A stretch of DNA of 64,000 bases from Halobacillus_B sp963739045 (lineage in GTDB: Bacteria > Bacillota > Bacilli > Bacillales > Halobacillaceae): positions 868,001-932,000 of the forward strand of contig CAVTYY010000001.1 in assembly GCA_963739045.1 (NCBI GenBank). Direction: 5' to 3'. Position numbers and translations under genes: made by a program. Numbering within the stretch: the first letter of the stretch is position 1; every line of letters starts with the position of its first letter. Positions 9,066 to 16,282 of this stretch are shown here, piece after piece. Below the pieces are notes generated by a model, which did no database searches, had not been told where the DNA came from, and saw only the letters and a list, made by a program, of their open reading frames with translations.

Positions 9066-9211
9066 TTTTCTAACGAGTGGTTTTGTCCGCAGTTGCGCCG
9101 ATCAATTTCCTGGACGATTAATTCTATGAATTCATCATCCAGTTTCAGTTCAACTGCACGTTTATGAGTCAGCAGAAGTAACCGGTTGGATAATTCCTCA
9201 ATGATGACCAA
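9056..9211 (-). CDS. sda: Sda, sporulation histidine-kinase inhibitor
   Basis: This is a 51-aa product starting at TTG (9211) after GGAGGGGATC. The core LSNRLLLLTHKRAVELKL followed by DDEFIELIVQEIDRR aligns by memory with B. subtilis Sda (LSDELLIESYFKATEMNL, then NRDFIELIENEIKRR), including the conserved FIELI and EI-RR positions of the helical hairpin. Sda binds the DHp domain of KinA/KinB and blocks phosphotransfer to Spo0A when replication is perturbed. It begins 11 bases after the XRE-PAS regulator stop, so the two are probably co-transcribed. I saw no DnaA box upstream. Confidence 0.82.
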   Translation of the reverse strand: MVIIEELSNRLLLLTHKRAVELKLDDEFIELIVQEIDRRNCGQNHSLEKAE

Positions 9212-9222
9212 TTGATCCCCTC

Positions 9223-9765
9223 CTAATGTAAAAGTTGAGTAGACGCTGTTGCGGCTCCAATTATCTCTTTATTCTCGTTAAATAAAGGCTGTCCAAAAAC
9301 TTCATAATAGATCAGACCTTCAGATAGCGGAAAGGAAATACGTTCTTGAACGGTCTGACCTGTATCAATAACCGTCTGCTTTAAATTCATCAGGGCATTT
9401 ACTCCATCATTTACATCTAATTCATCATCTCGTTTCCCAAGAACTTGATTAATATCAAAGTCTGGGTGAGGGTTAAACATCCATGTATACCTGAGCTTTA
9501 CATCACAATGAGCAACTACTATAGGTGAATTGGCTAAGGCAAGTTCAAAGGGCTCGCTTAAGATCTCCGAAAAAAAGAATGACGGATTAATTAAAAGGAC
9601 TGAAGCGATTTGACAAGCAACAGCCATACTTGGGTTTCTGGTACCGCTTTCTATTTGTGCGTAATAGGCACGATCAATATGAGCGGCTTTAGCTACTTGC
9701 TGTTGTGTTAACTGCTTTTCTTTTCTAAGTTGAATTAACCAATTTCTCATCTTGTTCACACCCAT
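9223..9765 (-). CDS. XRE-family HTH regulator with C-terminal PAS-like domain
   Basis: In this 180-aa protein residues 6-60 form an HTH_3 domain (LIQLRKEKQLTQQQVAKAA, RAYYAQIESGTRNPS). The second half (about 75-178) reads like a PAS sensor: ANSPIVVAHCDVKLRYTW, then LGKRDDEL, then ISFPLSEGLIYYEVFGQP, ending with an IIGAATASTQ strand. The ligand is unknown. The start could also be the Met at 9750 (MRNWLIQ), since neither site has a strong RBS. Tight coupling to sda suggests a role at the growth-sporulation decision; that is inference. Confidence 0.75.
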   Translation of the reverse strand: MGVNKMRNWLIQLRKEKQLTQQQVAKAAHIDRAYYAQIESGTRNPSMAVACQIASVLLINPSFFFSEILSEPFELALANSPIVVAHCDVKLRYTWMFNPHPDFDINQVLGKRDDELDVNDGVNALMNLKQTVIDTGQTVQERISFPLSEGLIYYEVFGQPLFNENKEIIGAATASTQLLH

Positions 9766-10070
9766 TTTTTAAATCTTATATAATAAATTCTACCTAGTTA
9801 AATTAAATCCCTTGTGGCAGATTGCAACAAATTAGCCCGTCAATTGGAATTGCAAGAAAAAACAGAAGGAACAGGAGGTCATTGTTAATGAAATAGTGAA
9901 AAAAATTTTGTTTCTTCCATCAAACTAAGTCCTAGGATTTGATTTTAACAAAGAAAACGTTTTTTTCCTAATTGCGGACTGAGTTTTTTGTTATGATGGG
10001 GCTAGTCCGTTTACAAAAATAAAGACTATAATCCTAACTTACTATAATAGAAAAAAGGGGGGGCGGGTAT
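9766..10070. other. Intergenic region between divergent genes
   Basis: About 300 AT-rich bases separating the XRE-PAS/sda operon from the TRIC gene. Several TATAAT-like hexamers occur (e.g. 10027-10032 and 10043-10048) but none has a convincing -35 partner. No gene is seen. Confidence 0.4.
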
Positions 10071-10682
10071 ATGTCTTGGGAAATATTAAATGTTGCTGCT
10101 GTAGCCGCCTTTGCATTTAGTGGTGCAATAGTTGCGCTTAATGAACGGTATGATATATTTGGCACATTTATCCTTGGAATTGCGACACCCTTTGCAGGCG
10201 GAATTGGACGTAATATAGCGCTTGGGGTGCCGGTGATTCACGTATGGGAGCAAGGGTATTTGTTATATGTAGCTATAGGAACGATTGCAGTGGTTTATTT
10301 CTTTCCGAAGAGCTGGGTCATGGCTTGGGATCGATGGAATATTTATTTGGATGCTATTGGTCTGTCCGCTTTCGCCTTGCAGGGAGCTGCGTTTGCAATC
10401 GAGCAGGACTTCCCTTTAGGTGGAATACTATTTTCAGCGATTTTAACCGGCGTTGGCGGGGGAGTGGCGAGAGATGTGCTTGCCCAGAGAAGGCCGATGG
10501 TTTTACATCAGGAAATCTATGCGGTCTGGGCCATGGCAGCGGGCTTAGTAATCGGGGTGGGGATCATTAGTATAGAGAGTATTTTTCAAACTTATGTATT
10601 GTTCTTAAGTATCATCCTTTTGCGAGTGTTGTCTTACCACTTAGGCTGGCATCTAAGATTCCGGGATTTATATCGATTATGA
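10071..10682 (+). CDS. TRIC-type cation channel family protein (UPF0126)
   Basis: The 203-aa membrane protein has about seven hydrophobic segments arranged as two repeats, each with a glycine-rich signature: FAGGIGRNIALG near residue 43 and TGVGGGVARDVLAQRRP near residue 125. This duplicated G-G-x-x-R motif is typical of prokaryotic TRIC channels, trimeric potassium/sodium channels. A very strong G-rich RBS (AAAAAGGGGGGG) precedes the ATG. It is monocistronic with a terminator. Confidence 0.85.
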   Translation: MSWEILNVAAVAAFAFSGAIVALNERYDIFGTFILGIATPFAGGIGRNIALGVPVIHVWEQGYLLYVAIGTIAVVYFFPKSWVMAWDRWNIYLDAIGLSAFALQGAAFAIEQDFPLGGILFSAILTGVGGGVARDVLAQRRPMVLHQEIYAVWAMAAGLVIGVGIISIESIFQTYVLFLSIILLRVLSYHLGWHLRFRDLYRL

Positions 10683-10717
10683 AATAAACAGTCATAAAAG
10701 AATTTTATTCAATAGAT

Positions 10718-10752
10718 AACCCGAACCCATATGATCAATGGTTCGGGTTATT
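10718..10752 (+). terminator. Terminator of the CCGAACC hairpin family
   Basis: A 10-bp stem (AACCCGAACC / GGTTCGGGTT) with a 12-base loop, between convergent TRIC and cysK genes. The same stem recurs three more times in the window. Confidence 0.75.
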
Positions 10753-10790
10753 GCTATTTATACAAGTGAATTTTATTAAAAGTATTATCA

Positions 10791-11720
10791 TTAATAACGG
10801 AAAAGATCACCAGAAAGGTAACGTTCACCGGTATCAGGGGCAATCACTACAATAATTTCGCCCGGGTTTTTCTTTTTCGCTACTTGTATTGCTGCCCAGC
10901 ATGCTGCCCCGCCTGAAGTACCTAAGAGTAAGCCTTCTTCCCGGGCAAGCCTTCGGGTGATGTCATAAGCATTATCATCCGTTACTTTAAAGATCTCGTC
11001 ATAGATTTCCTGGTTTAAAATATCAGGTATAAATCCTGGACTCGTACCAACTAATTTATGCTTGCCGGGATTTCCTCCAGAGAGTACAGGGGATCCGGCT
11101 GGTTCAGCAACGTGGATAGTTAAGTTCTTAAACTGTTTCTTTAGTTCTTCACCTGTACCGGTAATTGTACCGCCTGTTCCTGCCGTCGAAACAAAGGCGG
11201 AAAGCGGTGATCCCAGCTCGTCCATTGCTTCAATAATTTCTTGTGCCGTGGTATGCCGGTGGGCATCAGGGTTTGCCGCATTTTCAAACTGCATAGGCAT
11301 GAACCCTCCGTCAATTTCTTCAGCAAGCTCTTTCGCTTTAGAAATCGCTCCTGGCATTTTTTCCTCTCCAGGGGTTAACACAATTTCTGCACCGTAAGCT
11401 TTTAATAAATTTATTCGCTCTTGGGTCATGGTATCCGGCATCACTAAAATAGATTTATACCCACGTGCAGCAGCATTCATGGCAATGCCGATCCCCGTAT
11501 TTCCACTGGTTGGTTCAATAATCGTCGACCCTTGTTTTAAGAGGCCTTCTTTTTCTGCCTGTATGATCATATTATAAGCGGCACGATCCTTAACGCTTCC
11601 GCTGGGATTGAAGCTCTCAAGCTTCAAATAAATATCTGCTCCGCCCTCAGGAGCTAACCGATTCAATTTTACTAGTGGTGTTTCGCCGATTAAATCAGCA
11701 ATATTATTGACTACCCTCAT
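10791..11720 (-). CDS. cysK: Cysteine synthase A (O-acetylserine sulfhydrylase)
   Basis: This 309-aa PLP enzyme converts O-acetylserine plus sulfide to cysteine. The PLP lysine is in NPSGSVKDRAAYN, the substrate loop is TSGNTGIG, and the phosphate-binding loop is GTGGTITGTG. The start at 11720 (MRVVNNIADLIGETPLVK) has a GGGAG/GAGG site. The frame stays open 38 codons further upstream, but that extension runs through repeat-derived sequence and is not conserved-looking. A sigma-A-type promoter and an intrinsic terminator lie in the leader, described separately. Confidence 0.95.
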   Translation of the reverse strand: MRVVNNIADLIGETPLVKLNRLAPEGGADIYLKLESFNPSGSVKDRAAYNMIIQAEKEGLLKQGSTIIEPTSGNTGIGIAMNAAARGYKSILVMPDTMTQERINLLKAYGAEIVLTPGEEKMPGAISKAKELAEEIDGGFMPMQFENAANPDAHRHTTAQEIIEAMDELGSPLSAFVSTAGTGGTITGTGEELKKQFKNLTIHVAEPAGSPVLSGGNPGKHKLVGTSPGFIPDILNQEIYDEIFKVTDDNAYDITRRLAREEGLLLGTSGGAACWAAIQVAKKKNPGEIIVVIAPDTGERYLSGDLFRY

Positions 11721-11801
11721 GACCTCACTCCCTTTAATTTCATGTGTTTTTGATTCTAACACAGCCATCCGCATAATTTCATGAATAGCGATTGATGAAC
11801 A

Positions 11802-11833
11802 AAAGCGGAGGCGTCCGGCAGCCCCGACAAGCA
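11802..11833. repeat. Fragment of the AAAGCGGAGGCG...CGACAAGCAT repeat family
   Basis: AAAGCGGAGGCG followed by CCCGACAAGCAT matches the left end of the tandem repeats at about 34.8 and 56.7 kb. It lies in the cysK leader. Confidence 0.65.
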
Positions 11834-11854
11834 TCCTGTTTGATTTTAGACAAT

Positions 11855-11876
11855 AAAAAAAGACACAGAGGTGTCT
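11855..11876 (-). terminator. Intrinsic terminator inside the cysK leader
   Basis: On the minus strand AGACAC-CTCT-GTGTCT (6-bp stem, 4-base loop) is followed by seven T. It stands between the upstream promoter and cysK, so it ends a short RNA or acts as an attenuator. Confidence 0.75.
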
Positions 11877-11953
11877 ATGAGAATTGTACAGTTTAATTAG
11901 TTGTGATAAGATTAGAAATGGTACACTTATTGTAATTTAATATAAAAATATCC
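11855..11953 (-). ncRNA. Candidate short leader RNA or sRNA upstream of cysK
   Basis: A strong promoter (11960-11988) would start transcription near 11953, and a terminator ends it near 11855, giving an RNA of about 100 bases. No ORF with an RBS lies inside. It does not show T-box or S-box landmarks. Either it is a free small RNA or a cysK attenuator. Confidence 0.45.
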
Positions 11954-11959
11954 AATTTA

Positions 11960-11988
11960 ATTTTACCGCATTTACTTAAGATTGTCAA
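11960..11988 (-). promoter_or_regulatory. Sigma-A-type promoter upstream of cysK
   Basis: On the minus strand TTGACA, 17-base spacer, TAAAAT. Confidence 0.75.
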
Positions 11989-12013
11989 CTATAAACAATA
12001 GGGAGATGGTGTG

Positions 12014-14350
12014 ATGGATCCCAAAGATAAAGATTGGAAACAGGAACAAGACCGTGTAGGGAGAGTAAAAGAGGTCATTACTGCAAAACAAAAGAAGTTT
12101 GAAGGAAGCACCTCTAATCTTAAAGAAGACATCATCGATCTCAGAAAGAAGTTTTGGGATGATGTGACGGTGAATATTGATGAACCTGATGATGTTATTG
12201 AGACTTACGCTAGTATTAAGCAGCAGGCAGAACTTTTATCAGAGAGAGAAAGAAGTCATGGACAATATTTTAAAAGCGCGAAATTATTGGAGAGAATGAA
12301 GTCATCCCCATATTTTGGCCGCTTTGACTTTGCAGAGGAGGACAACAGTACAGAATCTTTCTATATAGGCATTGCTTCTTTAATGGATGAAAAAGAGGAG
12401 GAGTTTCTGGTTTATGACTGGAGAGCTCCTGTTTCTAGTCTATACTATGACTATTCCCCAGGACCTGTCCAATACCAGACCCCTGAGGATAACATTGAAG
12501 GAGAAATGACTTTAAAAAGGCAGTATATCATTCAGAACGGATTCATTCAGGGAATGTTTAATACGGGGATTACGATAGGAGATTCTTTGCTGCAGAAAGT
12601 CCTTGGCGGCCAGGCCACTTCTCAGATGAAAAGTATCGTAGCTACGATACAGAAAGAGCAGAATTCGATTATCAGAAATGAAAACAGTAGACTGCTCATT
12701 GTGCAGGGGGTGGCTGGAAGTGGAAAAACCTCCGTAGCAATGCAGAGGATCGCTTACTTGCTTTATCAGCATAGAAAACAGATCACAGCAGACCAGATCC
12801 TGCTATTTTCTCCAAACCAAATGTTTTCAAGCTATGTCGCATCCGTTCTCCCTGAACTAGGAGAAGAAAACATGCAGCAGTCTACGTATTATGAATATGT
12901 GCAAAAACGACTAGACCAGGAATACACACTGGAATCCCCATTTCAGCAAGTGGAAGAAGCATTAACTTCCAGACGGAAAGATGCATCTCATTTACTTGAA
13001 GAGATGGTTCGCTTTAAGTCCAGTATAGAGTTCAAACAGCTGTTGGATGATTATATTGAATCACTGGCAAAAGAAGGACTTATCTTTCGAAATATCAAAT
13101 TCCGTAAAAAGATCAAGATTACAGCTAAAGAAATTTATAATTATTTTTATCAGCTGAATGCACAAATGTCGATTCCTAACCGTCTTGAACTAGTTAAAGA
13201 GTGGATTCTAAAAAAACTGAAAGAAATTGAGTCTGAAGAAATAGAAAAAGATTGGCCGGAGGAAGCCGCCGCACTTCTCGATAAAGGCGATTATATGAGT
13301 GCGTACCAAAAACTCGAGCAAAAACAGAAATTGCATGAAGAAACCTTTAATGATTCTATTCAAGAAGAACAGTTTCTGAGAAGTCTGGTGGTAAAGAGGA
13401 AGCTTGCCCCGCTTCGTAAACAAGTAAAGCAGTTTCGGTTTATGAATATAAGAAAAATGTATAAGCAGTTATTTGATCAGAACCTTGCTTCTCTCAATCT
13501 TCCAGACCACTGGGCATTCTTTGCTGAGAAAACACTTGAGAATCTTGCTGCTTACTACTTGCCTGTGGAAGATCAGACAGCTTATTTATATTTAACGGAT
13601 CGCCTTGAAGGGAAAAAAATGAATACTGACATCCGTTATGTTTTCATAGATGAAGCCCAGGACTATTCGGCATTTCAATATTCCTATATTAAAGAAATGT
13701 TTCCTTCTGCGCACTTCACCTTACTAGGTGATGTTCACCAATCTATTTTCACCCATAACGAAGACGATTCCACCGTTTTAGCTGAAGGATGGCATCAGGA
13801 TCAAGCTGTGAAACAAGAATTATTAAGAAGCTATCGTTCCACCGAACCAATCGTTGAGTTTACAAAGATGCTGCTGGAGGATGGAAAGAAAATTGAGGCG
13901 TTTAACAGAGGTGGAGAATGCCCGCAAATTTATCATTCTGATTCTGCAGATGCCCAGCTTGATATGATTGAGAAGGTGGCTCGCATCCGATTGAGTCAAG
14001 GATTCGAAACGGTAGCCATCCTCTGTCAAACGATTGGTGAATGTCGTGCGGTTCATAGTTACCTGAATGAAGATTTGCAAGCAGGACTCATTTACAAAGA
14101 GACACAGCCTTTTCAGACGGGGTTAGTGATTCTTCCTGTATATTTAGCCAAAGGAATAGAGTTCGAAAGTGTTTTAGTTTATAATGCCTCTGCTGATATC
14201 TATTATAAAAAAGAAGATCGTTTAATGCTTTATACGGCTTGCACGAGAGCTATGCACGTATTAGATGTGTTTTACCAAAATGAACCTAGTCCATTTATTG
14301 AAATGGTTCCAAAAAATAAATACGAAAAGAAAACAGCTGTCCAATTGTAG
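12014..14350 (+). CDS. helD: HelD-type RNA polymerase-associated helicase-like ATPase
   Basis: At 778 aa, it has an N-terminal coiled-coil arm (about 1-90), a Walker A (GVAGSGKT) near residue 235, and later UvrD-like motifs (VFIDEAQDYSAFQY, GDVHQSIF, RSYRST). HelD removes stalled RNA polymerase from DNA and recycles it. I prefer the ATG at 12014, 8 bases after GGGAG, over the adjacent in-frame GTG at 12011. Length and motif order match Firmicute HelD. The last codons lie in the left arm of the terminator. Confidence 0.9.
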   Translation: MDPKDKDWKQEQDRVGRVKEVITAKQKKFEGSTSNLKEDIIDLRKKFWDDVTVNIDEPDDVIETYASIKQQAELLSERERSHGQYFKSAKLLERMKSSPYFGRFDFAEEDNSTESFYIGIASLMDEKEEEFLVYDWRAPVSSLYYDYSPGPVQYQTPEDNIEGEMTLKRQYIIQNGFIQGMFNTGITIGDSLLQKVLGGQATSQMKSIVATIQKEQNSIIRNENSRLLIVQGVAGSGKTSVAMQRIAYLLYQHRKQITADQILLFSPNQMFSSYVASVLPELGEENMQQSTYYEYVQKRLDQEYTLESPFQQVEEALTSRRKDASHLLEEMVRFKSSIEFKQLLDDYIESLAKEGLIFRNIKFRKKIKITAKEIYNYFYQLNAQMSIPNRLELVKEWILKKLKEIESEEIEKDWPEEAAALLDKGDYMSAYQKLEQKQKLHEETFNDSIQEEQFLRSLVVKRKLAPLRKQVKQFRFMNIRKMYKQLFDQNLASLNLPDHWAFFAEKTLENLAAYYLPVEDQTAYLYLTDRLEGKKMNTDIRYVFIDEAQDYSAFQYSYIKEMFPSAHFTLLGDVHQSIFTHNEDDSTVLAEGWHQDQAVKQELLRSYRSTEPIVEFTKMLLEDGKKIEAFNRGGECPQIYHSDSADAQLDMIEKVARIRLSQGFETVAILCQTIGECRAVHSYLNEDLQAGLIYKETQPFQTGLVILPVYLAKGIEFESVLVYNASADIYYKKEDRLMLYTACTRAMHVLDVFYQNEPSPFIEMVPKNKYEKKTAVQL

Positions 14351-14370
14351 GCAGCTGCTTTCTTTTCGTA
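14321..14370 (+). terminator. Long hairpin overlapping the helD stop
   Basis: A 19-bp imperfect stem (TACGAAAAGAAAACAGCTG / CAGCTGCTTTCTTTTCGTA, one A-C mismatch) has its left arm inside the coding sequence. The right arm is T-rich though no pure T run follows. Confidence 0.6.
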
Positions 14371-14533
14371 TAGCAAATTATACTATGATTTGGGTGCAGA
14401 TAACTTTTTGCAGTGTGAAGCTTCATCCAGCTCCAGTGCCCAGCGTTGTGAGTCCAATCTCTATGGGATAAAGATCAACATGGTTGGTACTTATAAGTAA
14501 GAGACTCAGCAGGCAGTTCGGTTTAAGAGTAAA

Positions 14534-15163
14534 TTACTTTTGGACAAGCTTTTCCGCAAAGTTGAATGAATTTTTCGGTACAGAAATGCGGAAGGCAAGC
14601 TGATTGGAATTTAAATTAAACCGCTCTACTTTAACGTTAAAGTTGCTGGCAGTATCCATTTTTGTAACCGCAACATAGATGTTTTCCTCTTTTGGGTTCA
14701 CAATGACCCAGTCGGGGAAATTATAGTTATCCTCAAGAAACTCCATTACTTTTTTGTTAGGCAAGGGAAGTTTGCCGAGCGATATACTTTTCTGCTCCAG
14801 AATAATGTCCCCATTTTTCTGGACAACTGGGTTTAATTCAAGTTTGATTGGAAGGACTTGGTCAAATGCTTTAATGTTGCCGACCAGAGTTACATTTCGA
14901 TCCAGAGAAATTGAATAATCGAACACCGTTTGCGTAGATAATTCGCTTAAATATTCATTAGCAAGCTGTTCGAGATTTTCTTTAGTCGATACAATCGTAA
15001 ACTCTGCGTCGGAACTTTCTTTTTCCTTATCTACATTTACAATGGTGTAAGAAGTAGGGAAGAAAATGAGAGCAAGCAGCCAAAGAATAATTCCGACATT
15101 AATGATCGCCAAAATCCAAAAGGAGCTTTTCCACTTATTATTTAAAAACAGTCGTTTAAACAT
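14534..15163 (-). CDS. ypmS: YpmS-family membrane-anchored protein (DUF2140)
   Basis: The 209-aa protein has one N-terminal transmembrane helix (about residues 15-38, FWILAIINVGIILWLLALIFF) and an extracytoplasmic beta-rich domain. Ordered behind the SGNH hydrolase, with a 15-base gap, it reproduces the ypmR-ypmS pair of B. subtilis. Its biochemical role is unknown to me. Confidence 0.85.
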   Translation of the reverse strand: MFKRLFLNNKWKSSFWILAIINVGIILWLLALIFFPTSYTIVNVDKEKESSDAEFTIVSTKENLEQLANEYLSELSTQTVFDYSISLDRNVTLVGNIKAFDQVLPIKLELNPVVQKNGDIILEQKSISLGKLPLPNKKVMEFLEDNYNFPDWVIVNPKEENIYVAVTKMDTASNFNVKVERFNLNSNQLAFRISVPKNSFNFAEKLVQK

Positions 15164-15178
15164 AATCTACCACCTGTA

Positions 15179-16102
15179 CTATTGCTGGATTTCCGGCTTG
15201 ATGTACTCTAACACTCTTTCGGCTATCTTTTTATAGCCTTTTTCATTGGGATGAAAGTGATCTTCCTGCCATAATAGTTCATCTTCGGAACCTGAAAAGA
15301 TGTCTTTGACTGGGATGAATGTTGTATGGTCGTAATTATTTAGAACCTCTTTACTGATACGGTTCCAGTCACTCATAATTTGACTGAGCTCTGGAATGCT
15401 TTTGAAATAAGAGTCAAATGGATTGTAAAGACCAATTAAGTAAATAGGGACGTCAGGGTTTAGAACGCGGATGCGCTGCATGATTAGGTTGAGCCGGTCT
15501 TGGTAACCTCCTTCAGCATTAACAAACTCCTGGTAATGGAGGTCGGGAAAGTTTCCTTTAATCACTTTCATAACATCGTTTGCTCCAATCGTAATGAGCA
15601 CAACATCCGCCTGTTTCAGCGAGCTTTTAATTTCTTTGCTTTTCATCCGTTCTAAGAGCTGGTCCGTACGGTTTCCGCGCTTTCCGTAATTGGAGATCGT
15701 AATATCCTCCGCTTCCTCATTACTATTAATCGATTCTTGGAGGATTCCAACATAACCCCCGTGATTTGTCGCATCCCCTACGCCCTGGGTCAAGGAATCT
15801 CCCATTGCTACAATGTGCAAGTTATTTTTGACAAATAGATTCTTTGCACTTTCAATGACTCCGGTGAACACTTCTTTAATGCCTTCTCCAAGAGTCCCTT
15901 CATCATTATTCACGGATTCTTCTTGCTGTTTTTCTTTTGGCTGATTGTTCTGTTTTTCTTTTTCTTTTGGCTCTTCTTGAACAGAAGAGTTTGGTTGATC
16001 TTGCTGGCTGGTATCCTTATTATGGTTGACAAGAGCAATGGTAATGCTTGTAATAAAAAAGATACTGATAATAGCTATTAAGATCCAGATTATTTTTTTC
16101 AT
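15179..16102 (-). CDS. ypmR: YpmR-family SGNH/GDSL hydrolase, membrane anchored
   Basis: The 307-aa product has an N-terminal hydrophobic anchor, a Lys/Glu/Gln-rich linker (about 25-75), then an SGNH domain. Block I is AMGDSLTQGVGD (nucleophile Ser), the later blocks are TIGANDV and the C-terminal DHFHPNEKG supplying the Asp-His pair. Substrate is probably an envelope ester; unknown. The start at 16102 is chosen because AGGTG sits 8 bases before this ATG, while the in-frame GTG at 16111 has no room for a ribosome site. Confidence 0.88.
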   Translation of the reverse strand: MKKIIWILIAIISIFFITSITIALVNHNKDTSQQDQPNSSVQEEPKEKEKQNNQPKEKQQEESVNNDEGTLGEGIKEVFTGVIESAKNLFVKNNLHIVAMGDSLTQGVGDATNHGGYVGILQESINSNEEAEDITISNYGKRGNRTDQLLERMKSKEIKSSLKQADVVLITIGANDVMKVIKGNFPDLHYQEFVNAEGGYQDRLNLIMQRIRVLNPDVPIYLIGLYNPFDSYFKSIPELSQIMSDWNRISKEVLNNYDHTTFIPVKDIFSGSEDELLWQEDHFHPNEKGYKKIAERVLEYIKPEIQQ

Positions 16103-16282
16103 TATGATCACACCTGTGGTCCAGAAGTAGGTAAACTTAATATATACTATGAAGAACGTACCTATATTGTAATAAAAGGTCTTCCTTTAATTATAACATC
16201 TTACCATTCCCCACACACATTCGACAGCATTAAAAAAAACATGGGGGCAAAGGCGCGGCTCTTTTGGAAAGAGGTGGAACTT

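Noticed and set aside
10244..10570. A 108-codon frame overlapping the TRIC gene
   Set aside because: The main frame has the TRIC signatures and a very strong RBS; this one is an out-of-frame shadow.
11721..11834. A 38-residue N-terminal extension of CysK
   Set aside because: It is encoded partly by a repeat fragment, does not resemble CysK, and a good RBS precedes the Met at 11720.
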